From Karstenula rhodostoma CBS 690.94 (taxonomy: Eukaryota > Ascomycota > Dothideomycetes > Pleosporales > Didymosphaeriaceae), in contig MU001518.1 in NCBI GenBank assembly GCA_010093485.1, positions 62,001-126,000 of the forward strand: 64,000 nt of DNA. Reading direction: 5' to 3'. The notes beneath the pieces are model-generated. The model made no database searches, was not told where the DNA came from, and saw nothing but the letters and a program-made list of their open reading frames with translations. Shown here piece by piece: positions 1-11,227 of this stretch. Both the position numbers and the translations under genes were made by a program. Each line of letters opens with the position of its first letter. The stretch's first letter is position 1.

Positions 1-92
1 CACACGTGACTCACCCCACTGATCACCCCAACACTCCCTCCTCCTCGCGGGCGCCTCCCTATTGTCTTCCACGACTCCGGGATCCCCACATG
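1..92 (-). repeat. Partial copy of a short mobile insert (inverted partner of 4325–4416)
   Basis: Positions 1–92 are the reverse complement of 4325–4416 with no indel and two mismatches (near positions 20 and 62). Similarity stops abruptly after position 92–94. The other copy lies inside a 162-bp insert that splits the rhodopsin-domain pseudogene, so this is best read as a second copy of the same short element, cut by the window edge. It has no coding capacity of its own. Confidence 0.85.
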
Positions 93-1575
93 TCATTTCT
101 CCGTTATCATCGATTGTTCATGATGCGCCAGACAAGCGACACCAAAATTGCGAGTCCAGGAAGTCACGCCTTGCTAGCATTCCTAGTGACACTTCATGCA
201 TTAGCACGTTACACTGAATTCCACCCTCAGTTGACTTGTTGACTCCCCTTCTCAGTACAGGCACCGCCAGGAGCATAATCTCATCATGAATGCAACCAGC
301 CATCGCGCTATTCGAAACCATTCTGCAATCAGGTCGCGCCAGTGTTGGCTAACGATGTGCCATGTCTTCAAACGCGTAGCTGTCTGCTTTGCCTCGCACA
401 TACCCAACAACACGGAGCAACCAACTTGCACGTGCCCAGCCACGCGACCGTCCAGATTGCTCTCCATAAACGCAGAAGGATTTTCAGGTCGATTGTTGAC
501 AATGTGACAACTTAGGGCTTCATTTGCGGTAGCAGGTAGAAGGGGCTTGGCCGAGGGCATGACATTGTCGCAACTCCTAGAAGGAGAAATCGAATTGATG
601 AGAAATACGATGTGTAGGCTAATCACAGCAGTCTCTCGTGCGTACATCGAGATACGGAGCTAGGAAGCGTCGTATCTCTTACTGTTTAAAGAACTATACG
701 TCCTGTTCCCTTTCAAACTCCATGTTACATTCACACCCAGTATGTGTGCTTAAATATCTTATATCAAACAATTCCTTGGTAGTCTCTTCTGTGACACTTA
801 TTAGCCATGGCTTAACAATCGTATGCGTCTTTTTAATTTTCATCCTGTATCTTTTTGCTAGTATTTGTATTTAAGTCTGCTTTAAGAAGGTGCTAAAAGC
901 CTTCTCTAAATTACTAAACATTATATAGTATAATAAGATCTGGATTATTCCTGGGCTATTCATTGCAATTATCCCGCCAACAATTATAGACATGACTTCT
1001 ATAGGTTTTATAGGTATGAATTTTTGTATAAGCTGTTGAGATTTATAAAAAGGCTCTCTATTCTTTATATTCTTATTGTAATATGCCTCACTTACAGCAT
1101 TTAGGAAGAGCATAAGTAGGGTTACTTTTAAACTGATTGTCTTTTGTTTTAGGAGCGGGCTGAATGTGGAGAGAACTGTTTGAGGCCTAATATAACCCTG
1201 ATTGCAGATGTTTGAGACCTATATCTACATTAACTATTAGAGTGTCATTACTGTTATTGCCAAGATGATTGGATTCCTACTTCAATGCAGTCGAAGCGAT
1301 ACTTAGAAACATAGCTATCGAGCTCTTAAGCATCAATATTAAAGAGCTGAAATTAGATACTAATATTCCTGATACGCCTACAAAAACGCAAAAAAGTATC
1401 TTTTAGGAAAAAAAAAAAAGAAACTTCCTATAACATTATTTATAGCTTCTAGTGCAAATTGTATGCACTCATTATAGTCCTAACCTTTAAGTAGATATGT
1501 ATCATCTAGCATAGGCCAGACTTTGTTCTTGTGAAAGAATGTGCTGATTAAGTCAGCCTAGCTGGGTGACCAGGG
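93..1575. other. Gene-free, partly AT-rich stretch
   Basis: No recognisable gene is seen. Positions of about 870–1560 are strongly AT-rich, with TA-rich words and an A-run near 1410. This composition is typical of RIP-decayed repeats in filamentous ascomycetes, but no transposase domain could be read. The short open frames here have no recognised motif. Confidence 0.5.
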
Positions 1576-1579
1576 TTAC

Positions 1580-2751
1580 TCACATATTCGGTGTGTCAAA
1601 TTCCTTTCTCGATGCGCCATGTGGCAAGAGAATGCCGTCTTCACGAAATGTCACCGTCGCCACGCGGATCAGAGAAACAGCATAACGCGACGCCGAATAG
1701 CCTGCGCATCCCTCCAACATCAAGTCCAATAGAATATCGAAATACTTCTTCAACTTATCCAACTAGTGTCTTTTTAACACGATTCGCAGGATTCTCTGCC
1801 CGAAAGTAAAACTCTTCGCTTGGGGTAAAGTGAATAGTATATCTTTGATTTCCTCGCAAACGTCGGTAATAGGGCCCAGTGCTACGCGGCGAAAAGTGGC
1901 TATTATCATCTAAGGCAATAGCGCTGAATACTAAATATATATTACACCCCCTTTTTGGTTAGCCTGCGCACAGACGCTGGGCGCGCCTTAGCCGCTTTTT
2001 TGGTTCCTGCGCATTGGCACCTTATTGTCCCCCTTACTTTATGGATTCACACCACCTCATAGTGATTATCTACAATATATATATTATAACTGGGACTGCT
2101 TCTCCGGGTTCAAGACTTAATACTATAAACAGAAGAATAGCGTTGCGAGCGATAACTGTAGATTTGATATTGTTAATAACAAGTAAGTATACATCAGCCT
2201 TTATATTGATCGGGAAGGCCTTCCACGACAGACTTGATGACGTTCCAGATGTCTCCAGAAGCTGTAAAGAGCACATCCGCATCGCGATGACTGGCACACA
2301 TGCCATCCGTTTTAAGTTCGACGGCTCACCATCAGAGAGCCAGCCGAGATCGCGACTGTCTATAATCCATCCTGGAACGTATTTGCTCTTTGTGAGGGGC
2401 GATTTGCAGATCTTCTTGTGGTAAGGCCAGTCCGTGGCCTGGCATTCCCTTGCGCAGTACTAAGAAACGTTAGAGACTACGGTTCATGCGAAGTTTGCGC
2501 GTTATTTTGAGATCTAATCGCGAGATACGCAGGGCCAGCAACGTACCTGAACTAACTTACAAGAACTACAGACAAGGCTCGCAACATTCTGACAAGGCAA
2601 CTTTCCTTCCAGTGTTTGCGCAGAGAACGGGGTTCAGGAACGCCACCATATCATCCTCAGCCAACGACGCCAGGCTCGTGCTAGGGATTGGAGGCTTGTT
2701 GGTGTCAAGACGACGATGACTTGAAGATTCAGTGTCTGGTATATGCGACAT
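1580..2751 (-). pseudogene. MYND zinc finger / DUF4470-type protein, decayed
   Basis: Read on the minus strand, fragments match the fungal MYND-zinc-finger plus DUF4470 architecture in the right order. First comes an N-terminal piece with NPVLCANTGRKVA (about 2566–2751). Next is the MYND end ECQATDWPYHKKICK (about 2407–2447), which follows an in-frame TAG. Then comes a DUF4470 core, LFTASGDIWNVIKSVVEG followed by STVIARNAILL (about 2100–2260), in two different frames. Last is a C-terminal block, DGILLPHGASRKEFDTPN (about 1580–1640). The nonsense codon, frame changes and AT-rich gaps show it is not functional. The family's role is unknown; MYND fingers mediate protein contacts. Confidence 0.65.
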
Positions 2752-3544
2752 CGAGAAATGAGATAACGGGGTAGAGTTTTACGCAGTCGTACGCCCTCTC
2801 AAGGGTTGCTTGACTCTCTGACTGTACACTACAATTATTAGCACTTCTAGGGTGGGATTCTCGTTAGTAGTGATCTCATACGAACAAGATAGGATGTAGT
2901 CGCACTATGTAAGAGTGGCGATGTCTTTATATCCAATTAACTGATAAAGCTATTAATTACATTAGGTCGCTACTATACTCGTGATGAGAACAAAACGAGA
3001 TACATGCGCAAGAGCCAACAAAAGGATGATGGTATTGAGTAGATCAAGCTAAATGTAACATTATACGTGCCATCACACCTTAGCTGTCGCACAAGGGCGT
3101 ATACCCCACACCGACCAACAGAGACAGGGCGTAAATTTATAAATGCTGGTAGAATAAGGTTGCCTTCGTGTTGTATAATTAAAAGCGTTCCTTAGTCTAA
3201 TTATATATCACTATATAGCGAACAAAACTGTAGCTATATTATATAACGGCTATATAAAGTTCCGTATGGAAGCTGCATCGCGACTGTCAACGTCACTGCG
3301 GAGACACTAGGGAGAGAAGTGTAGTGTTAAAGATAAGGTCTATAGGCTAGGGAAAACTAATGGCATACCCGCTACTTACCCCGCATCTGATATTGAAATA
3401 TTCCTGTGTTACGCCCGCCTCTCAAGTCGTATCATCGCGCGCATTCCTGGAAGTTGTCCGCTTCGAACCTTCAGCCGCTCGTCGGCCCTGTTACAGCTAG
3501 ATGCTGCATCCTCTCCTTGCTCTGGGAAACTGCTTGCAAGATAG
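2752..3544. other. Intergenic, AT-rich, no gene seen
   Basis: This is about 0.8 kb between two decayed minus-strand genes. It contains TATATA-rich patches around 3160–3260. No coding, RNA or repeat signature was recognised. Confidence 0.5.
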
Positions 3545-5017
3545 CTAGATATATGGGCGACTAGCCCCTCGCAATGAGCGACTTTGCAGCGCTCGAGATG
3601 GCTTAGATACCTCTAGATAGAGCATGATAAGGCTCCGCGCAATAAGATGTTCGCTATTCCTTCGTGGTAGAGCGCACAATACAAAGATCAAATTTGGGTG
3701 GTGGAATGACGGCTGGCGCAGGGGTAGCCGTGGCTCCATTCTAGAGTTTTGCGACGAAGGGCCCGTTGCTTTGTAACTCGATCTGTGCTTAGAGCTTAGC
3801 CCATCCCTTTCGTACGCTGTAATCAGAGGGCGAAGATACGGGGTGACACAGGAGAAGATGGTCCATCCGATGGCCATCTGTGTTGTGCATGCGACGCGGG
3901 ACTTCCAGTACCCGGAGTTCTCGGGGGTTAGAGTCATGTCCAGGCGCAGAACAGTGAGCGCAATGTTACTGGTGTTGGTCAGATGGTTCTGCAGAGATGC
4001 TTAGTGGCGCGACATACGGCAGTCTACATGCAAAGGCGGCTAGGATAGCGAGGCGTGAAGAGAGACGAATATGCCGGTTCCAGATAAAGTGGAATGCGGT
4101 TGCAAAGAGCGCGAGTTCAATCGCCATGTCGAACACGCCGATATAGACCCATCGAGCGAACTGTACGGACGTTACCCGACGAAGTCCCACCCTCGAGCGG
4201 CCATTCGAGCTTACAAAAGCTGAGCATTGCTGCGAGTACAGCGGCCACTCGTCTCCAAGGGGGCATCGGAAACCCTCTACAAACAGGTTCGTGACGACCC
4301 ATACCGTCGAGGCACCGGTCAAGACATGTGGGGATCCCGGAGTCGTGGAAGACATTAGGGAGGCGCCCGCGAGGAGGAGGGAGTGTTGGGGTGATCGGTG
4401 GGGTGAGTCACGTGTGACTGTGGCTCTAGGGTTATCGTCGCCTCAACCTCAACACTGCTTCTCAACCACCATGGAACAGAACAGATCACCGGTCAAGAAC
4501 CACGCGACGGTCTTGTGTTGCCGGTCTGGCGCGATCCAGAGAAAGAATAGGGCACAACAGGCTTTTGAGAGGAAAAGGATGACGATGTAGATGAGGTGGG
4601 CCGCCAGCCCTGCCTTCCTAATCGTCTTCTTCTGGTCCCAGGTGAGTTTTAGAAATGTGGCGCAGAGGCCATCGTGGCTTTGAAAGAAAACTACCGAGCT
4701 TTGGACGATGGTGAAGCCGTGCTTCAGATTAGCACGAGCAGTTTTATGTTGTCTTAGGAACTTACAACCGCCGGTGCGAACGTAATGTCGTCGTGCCTAA
4801 ATTTTCGGAAGTACTTTCGTGCGTACAGCTTCATGCACACACTCAGCAGGGCTAGCCCCAAGGAGAAGCCTGCGATAATGGCGATAACTCCTGACTGATT
4901 GTCATGGTTGATCACTTCGGGCGGCGGGGACACGCCTGATGGCAACGGGATTGCGGTTGGCGCTCCAGCTGTCGACATGTCGAGAATTGTACATTCGCGT
5001 TGTGCGAAAGCGGCCAT
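3545..5017 (-). pseudogene. Rhodopsin-domain (PTH11-like) integral membrane protein, disrupted
   Basis: Exon 1 (start at 4978 or 5017, to 4766) encodes a first membrane segment (GVIAIIAGFSLGLALLSVCM) followed by the family's RKFRHDDI loop. After an intron (4765–4722) the reading continues through further membrane segments to WFLTG, then hits a stop. The continuation LTGASTVWVVTNLF resumes 174 bp further on. The gap is bounded by the 12-bp direct repeat CACCGGTCAAGA (plus strand, 4313–4324 and 4487–4498), so removing one repeat plus 4325–4486 restores the family sequence. A second frame change lies near 3975–3990, before the C-terminal part (YLRPLITAYERDG). These proteins are fungal seven-helix membrane proteins, some implicated in surface sensing. 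This copy is probably dead. Confidence 0.75.
4325..4486 (-). mobile_element. 162-bp insert with 12-bp target duplication
   Basis: The insert sits inside the rhodopsin-domain pseudogene. It is bounded by identical 12-bp direct repeats at 4313–4324 and 4487–4498, and 92 bp of it recurs at the window start in opposite orientation. No terminal inverted repeats and no GT–AG pair that would restore the frame were found, so it does not look like a conventional DNA transposon or an introner. It could be a short non-autonomous retroelement or a filler insertion. It contains in-frame stops relative to the host gene. Confidence 0.65.
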
Positions 5018-5421
5018 AAATCGATAACTTGATGGAAAGTATACGACATTCTGATGTTTTGTTTAAGCTTTTCGTGGCTCGTTTCATTGTTTTCTGCAAC
5101 CGGAATGTTGATAGAAGGCGCATGGAACGCACGCTCTCGAAGACAAAGGACGCGCATTGTGACGCTGCACCACGCCATTATAACCCTTGAGCGCGACGAA
5201 ACCATGGAAATGCAACTGCTCGTTGGGCTGTCCCTGGAACGCAGGGAAAGGCTTGACCGCGGCTGCGTTGATCTCGATTGGACCTTTAGATGCACCCCGC
5301 GCGCAAGCGCACCGCAACCGGACAACAATGGCAAGAAGCCTCAAATTGTCTCCGAAATCGAACACGAACACTTACAATGTTCCTAAGCTTTGTTCAAACA
5401 CTTACGTGTTGGAATTGAGAC
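5018..5421. other. Region between two divergent pseudogenes
   Basis: About 400 bp separate the minus-strand rhodopsin pseudogene and the plus-strand permease pseudogene. It presumably once held both promoters. No specific element was recognised. Confidence 0.4.
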
Positions 5422-7184
5422 ATGTCTCATACTATGAACGACCCCGAGAAAGACGAAGGCGCACTGAAAGATGATCTGTACAGCCAGGCGAACCCTCCCC
5501 GGGAGGGATTTACGAAGGCGGATCAAAAGCATATGTATCGCTTGGGAAAGGTGCAAGAGCTGAAGGTACGTGAAGACTGCAGGAAGAGTCACCAAAACAG
5601 ATTATCATTGATCAGTGCAGCGAAATTATCGCCCTCTGCCAGCACTGAGTTTTGCGGTCGTGTTGACGGCGACATGGGAGTATTCCATGCTTGCCAATAC
5701 CCAGGGGCTTATTTGATGGAGGCCTAGCCGGCCTCTTTTGGGGCTTTATCTGGACTTTCATCGCGTTCAGCTTTGTGGGACTGAGCTTGGCTGAGATGGC
5801 GTCCACGTGAGCTCGATATCGAAATATACAGTGTCTGGGTGCTAACGTCAAATGATAGGGCTCCGACATCTGGCGGTCAGTATCATTGGGTCAGCGAGTT
5901 TGCCCCTCCTAGCATCCAAAAGTTCCTTTCCTATATAGTTGGTTGGATGTCGAGTTCACCTTAGCATTGCTGATGACGTACAGGCAAGCCGGAAACGCTG
6001 CAGACTGCTTTATCACTGGCACCCTTACTCAAGCACTGCTGCAGGTGAATGATGAAAACTATGTACCAAAGCGGTGGCATGGCACATTGTTCACCTGGGC
6101 AATGGCCCTTGTCCTCTACGTCGTCAATCTCTGGGGTCACGACTTTTGGCCGCGCATTCAGAATCTGCTGATGGTTATCCACATGCTGGCTTTCTTTGCA
6201 GTGATCACAGTGCTGTAGACCTTAGCTCCACACAACAGTGCAGAAAGGGTGTTTACGGGGTTTAGTAACGATGGCGGTTGGAACAGCATGGGAATGTCGC
6301 TCATGGTCGGTCAAATATCCGCCATTTATTCGATTCTGGGTACGTCATCATTCTAGGCTTGAGCCATAAGCTAACCACACTTCAGGCTCAGACGCAACAG
6401 CCCACATAGCGGAAGAAGTCCGCGAAGCCGACCGCTACGTCCCCATTTCCCTTCTCTGGTCCTACATAGGCAACTCCCTCATGGCCATTGTCTTCCTCAT
6501 CACTACCTCTTCGCTCTGCCCTCGGTCGAAGACGCCACACACGACCCCTCGGGCTACCCCTTCCTCTACGTTTTCAAAGGTGCCATGGGCCCCGCAGGTG
6601 TAAATAACCTCACCATCATCGTTCTCCTCATCGTCTCCGCCGCAAACATAAACTTCGGCGCGTCCACCGCCTGCCAGACCTTCACCTTTGCTCGCGACAA
6701 AGGTCTCCCCTTCTCAAGCTGGTTGACTAGAGTACACACAAGCAAGGAAATCCCGGCCAACGCCATCCTCGCAACCTGCCTCATCACCGTCCTCCTCTCC
6801 CTCATCAATATCGGTTCACTCGTCGCTTTCAACGCAATCATCTCCTTGCAAATCGTCTCCCTCATGTTCACCTACTTCTGCTCGCTCTCGTGCGTGCTCT
6901 ACCGGCGTCTCTACTACCTCGAGCTGCTCCCCGTAGCACGTTGGAGTCTCCGGCGGTGGGGTCCGCTCGTAAACGCCGTGGGGCTGGCGTATGTGATGTT
7001 TGCGTTCTTTTGGTGTTTTTGGCCGAATGGGACGCCAGTTAATGCGGAAACGTTTAACTGGAGTGTGGCTATGTTTGTGAGGGTTTTGGTGTTGGCTTTG
7101 GTGATGTACGCGGTGGAGGGGAGGAAGGTGTATGTCGGGCCTGTGAAGCAGTGTCGGATGGCGAGGTTGGAAATTTCAAGTTAA
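5422..7184 (+). pseudogene. Amino-acid/GABA/choline-type permease (APC family), decayed
   Basis: Family blocks appear in order. The start has HMYRLGKVQELK, followed by a GT–AG intron. Then come GLAGLFWGFIWTFIAFSFVG and SLAEMAS, with an intron at about 5810–5860, then TSGGQYHWVSEFAPP, WQAGNAA-like text, and AHIAEEVREADRYVP at about 6395–6440. The C-terminal half (6585–7184) has several helices and is open. Lesions include frame changes between about 5640 and 5725, a faulty exon junction near 5955–5985, an in-frame TAG at 6216–6218 where the family has Trp (TGG), and a missing base near 6508. An intact copy would be a plasma-membrane amine or amino-acid importer. The number of independent lesions argues against sequencing error. 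Confidence 0.75.
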
Positions 7185-10100
7185 GTGGGAGTGGAGGGGG
7201 AGAAACCGTGGTGCCTTGACCGGTGCTTCATGTAAGACTTATAGTGTTTAATATCAGAATTACTGCGCACGAAGGTATGTGTTGTTCTGGAGTTGTGGTG
7301 TTTAAACGTTTTAAACTTTGCGTTTTGATTGATGGTGTCACAGCTCAGCAGCAGACACCACATCTTCAGTGAAAGGCCCTCGACAATGGTTCGACATATA
7401 ATTGTTACAGTTTAAAGGAGAAATATTACCGCGTTTTTGACATTCCCGCTCAGCATCATGAGGCTGACTGGCTCGTCGTCTCCTGTGCTATAATACGATT
7501 CTCTGATTGTTGACACGAACCACGAAGTGGTGTCCCGTAAAATGATAGGCAAAATATAGACTACGACTGCCGCCTAATTTTCTATAATACAGAAACTTCA
7601 GGATGTCGACCAGGGTTTCCTTCGGCAGCTTTTGTTGTGATATGGCATCTACCATGATCACCGAGATCTTAATATAACCTCAGCTATCTCTCTCACGTCG
7701 ACCACCGCCTTTACGCATCGTATCAATATTATTTTAGTCAATTGTCATCTAACACACTTCAAGATAGCAAAAATTAGCAGTTGAAGGACACTGGAACTAG
7801 CTTCACCATTGCATGTAAATTAAGGGTAAAATGCATAACTGGGAGCCATATTTCATCCGAAGCTCTGTGTACATAAACGGTGAACTATAATTTGATTAGA
7901 ATGCATTATTGAGTATACTGATTCATCTGTGAAACCATGACGGTGCATGCAGATGCAAAGCGAGTCCTGATAATCTGATGGGCAAACGCTCTCACGGAGT
8001 TGACTCCGACGAAAGTTGATTTGCAACTCTACTTCCATTCCCCAGCATTCATGACTCATAGTCTTAATATGATATAGGCCGTCTCGGGCACATGTATCCG
8101 AAGACCTGCATCCATCAGAGTGCAAGAGATACACTGCTTCAAGGGGCGCGCGTGAAAAGGCCATAGAACGGAAGAGAGAACTAAGGCGAAGAGCGTCACC
8201 CAAGACTACAACATCCAGCGAGGTACGTACGCTAGAGTACAAGATATCTGATGACACTCAAGAAATACCGTCTGTGTATCATTGGTCCAATAGAATAGCC
8301 TCAAATAATGGTAACGATCTTCAGCCATGTATATCTCACGATCGCAAGTCCAAATTGTACAGACATCCACGAACATACTAGTTATCGTAGTTTAATACTT
8401 GGGCCACCTCTAAGCCCAAGTTGGGTGATAAATCCCCGCCTCTGATAATTCAGTGCTTCCTTAAATCTTCTGTTCACCATGTCGACCATCCAATTTCTTA
8501 TTTGATCGACAAGTTCCTCGTGTAGGCCTACACACAAGAGTAGAAAATGCTGATCACGCGATAGAAGGTACGGAAACGGAATATCAACAGCGTCAGAACG
8601 GAATCCCGAAGGTGTCAGCAACCAGTCGATATGACCGTTATGTTCAGCTCACTAACCCTGAAACGATCATGGCCTAAGCGGGCCGACAGCGGTGGGTCTG
8701 TGGTGCGCGGACCAAGTGAACGTGCGCCGGACATTGACACATCTGTGGAGTCCTTAAATTTCACTGTACACACTGTACGAGTCGAGAAGGTGAAGCGCGA
8801 CAAACTCTGCGCTTATAGTGGAGAGAGTTTTAATATAAACTTAAACTGGTATGTGGCGTGAGTTTGGAATAACCGAAGAGACCGATGTGGATAATCCTCA
8901 AGTGAACCAAGTGCGCCCCGCTCGGGGAGCAGGGTCCATGGACATGGGATGCATGGACAATGCGAGACCCTGTCAAATCCAGGACACAAGTTCCTGGATA
9001 CCACCGCTGGGCGACAACCATCCTAGTGCCACCAGGAAATAACGCCTCTCGTTCGCTATTGCGATAAGACAAACTGGAAAGGTGCATCATGACAGTAAGC
9101 GACATGAAGGAGGAAGCGTATCCTGCAAGTGTTTCATATGTGACAGGTGTCGTAAGCGGTGAACGAGGCACGGCACGCCCCGTCAGAGTAAGTACTTTAG
9201 CAGCATTGGCGGGTGTGAGCTTCAATGCCGTAAGTACCCATTGATCAACACCAATTAAGGTGATCCTTGCTGATCTAGCTTGAGATCATTCTGATGAAGG
9301 AAGAGGGGAAGCCCGGCTTGTCTGAGCCATGCATCGGCCCGGGACTGGATCGATCCCTGAAGACGAGACAGACAAATCCCGGCTTCGAGGGACGTACTGT
9401 GGTTGCAGCCATATCTTTTGGCAGTGGGTCCTCCGGAGCAGGGATACTGTACTCTAATAAGTTCTCCCTAAAGATGTAGACAATACCTAAAGTAGATAGT
9501 ACTAAGACTAATAAGGTTTATTTATAAGCAGTTTTATATTATCCTACCCTAATTTAAAGCCGGGCCAAGAAGTCCCCACTGCCAAAAGATAGGGCTGCGA
9601 CCACAGTAGATGTAACCTATATGAGATCCTCATAATAGATCAGCTGGTAAGACGACATATGAAGTTAAATCATGTCTAACGGACTCTTGGGTGATCCTTG
9701 CAGAGCGTACTTGTTGGTACATATGGCGGGGAAAGGCACCGATGCATTAAAACGAGGCCAAGACGGAGACGGTGATAAAAGTAGGTTTTGTGCCTTGCAA
9801 AGCAAGTACGGCAAAAGCGATTGGAGTGGGCCAGACCGATCGGAGACAGCTAGAGATATGTGCATGTGTTCCAGTTGACGGGTTAAGTGGTAATGTAAGT
9901 GGTATAAATGAAGATAATGCAGTCTGCACGACGAACGACTATATCATCCATGTCGCAATCTGACAAGGGGATTCTCTTGTCGTAAATTATTCCCCGGTTG
10001 ACGTCACCGCGCGTGTTTTCAAGGACCCTTTCGCCGCTATAAACCAAGTCATGGATTCAACGATGCCAAATGCCGCGTTGTCCCTGCTACAATGCTCGAC

Positions 10101-10419
10101 TAGTTCAGGCACCCGTCTTCCCCACGCCCTAGTGCCAAACGATGCATCGCCCAACTCAGTCACGAACGTTGCAGCCGTTGCCAAGGCTCAAAATGACCGT
10201 GATCTTCCGCGGCGACTAGCAGATATCCGACAGAGGTTGTCGTGGGCTCTTGCTAGTAGCCGACCATGACCAAGTTCTAGACCGTCCGGCTGGCCGACTA
10301 GTTCCTTCAAAACTGCAGCCAAAACAACGAACGGTCCGAACCATTGCCGTTCATCCGTGGGGGGTCACGTTAGATACTGTTCATTGCTTTTCGTGTTCGT
10401 CTCTGGTAATGAAGATCCA
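7185..10419. other. 3.2 kb gene-poor region with one MITE
   Basis: No gene could be recognised. Minus-strand open frames at 7853–8257 and 8382–8621 read somewhat protein-like (FLLLCVGLHEELVDQIRN), but no family was identified and no consistent exon chain could be built. They may be remnants. The one clear structure is the inverted-repeat element at 9395–9608. Confidence 0.45.
9395..9608. mobile_element. MITE with 32–34 bp terminal inverted repeats and TA duplication
   Basis: The arms 9395–9428 and 9575–9608 are inverted copies matching at 32 of 34 positions. Each begins or ends with TA, so the element proper is about 9397–9606 (210 bp) with a TA target duplication, the signature of Tc1/mariner–pogo (Fot1-like) elements. 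The interior is AT-rich and non-coding, so it must rely on a transposase elsewhere. No second copy is present in this window. Confidence 0.8.
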
Positions 10420-10969
10420 TCAAGTATTGACAGCCTTCGTTAGGGGCATTTTGCCTCCTGTTGCCTCGACAACCTTGGTGATGTTGTCTTTCAGCTCCGG
10501 TACACCCTGGATGAAGTCGCGAGCAAGTGTCTCCTGCAGTAGCCGATACGCGTCCTGCCGACCCTTCAATAGCTGATTCATCCGCTGTACGGTCTCAACG
10601 AACTCCCGAGTAAAGATGTCCGGGTTACGCGCACTTTCCACATACTGGGTTACCTCGGGTGGAATGTTGATGTGCACATCAGGTGCAGTTTGTGAGAGTT
10701 TGACCAATTGTTCGATCAGATGCTGTCTGTGAACACGTTAATAACCGAATTGACGCCAACGTCATAGAGTTTTTCGTACATATCCCGCCTCATGGCACCA
10801 ACGGTGGGAGCGCCTTGATGGTCATAGCCTTGCACGATGAGGTTGTAGAGACTTTGTACGATTTCCTTCATGTGGTCTTCAGCCGCCGCAACTGGCCCTA
10901 CATACTATCAGCCGGCGAGAATAGATAGCGCATAAGTACAGACTCACCGGCAGAGTTACTGGGAGCCAT
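10420..10969 (-). CDS. MED10: Mediator complex subunit 10 (MED10/Nut2)
   Basis: Three exons (10969–10948, 10897–10780, 10726–10420) joined by GT–AG introns of 50 and 53 nt give 148 residues, the usual size. The conserved Med10 core is present: LYNLIVQGYDHQGAPTVGAM near residue 20, then KLSQTAPDVHINIPPEV, then ESARNPDIFTREFVE, then the LLKGRQDAYRLLQETLARD helix. Med10 is in the middle module of Mediator, linking regulators to RNA polymerase II in the nucleus. The start is 258 bp from the divergent PXA-domain gene, so the two probably share a promoter region. Confidence 0.93.
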
Positions 10970-11227
10970 TTCTTGAGCTGGATTGAGTGTTGCGCTTAAT
11001 TGAATGAACAAAGGCTCGGAATGAGGTTGACGTTGAATCTCAAACGCAGCCGTGAGAACGCCAAGACTTTCGGGCGCACTGTTTTCCCGACGTCATTGAC
11101 GAACCAGTCACAAGACCTCCTCCGCCTTGCCTTCGATACAGACGTTGCGAAGCCTAATAGACTCTTCGCGCATCGCATACCTACCTTCCTCTGAGACAGC
11201 GGCCTGCAGCATGTGCCACGGTTCGCG
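10970..11227. promoter_or_regulatory. Divergent promoter region, MED10 / PXA gene
   Basis: A 258-bp interval lies between the start codons of MED10 (minus) and the PXA-domain gene (plus). Both core promoters must lie here or extend into the genes. No specific binding site was recognised. Confidence 0.5.

Noticed and set aside
4325..4486. The rhodopsin-gene insert as an introner (spliceable new intron)
   Set aside because: No GT–AG pair within the insert or its duplicated flanks restores the reading frame, so the insertion reading is preferred.
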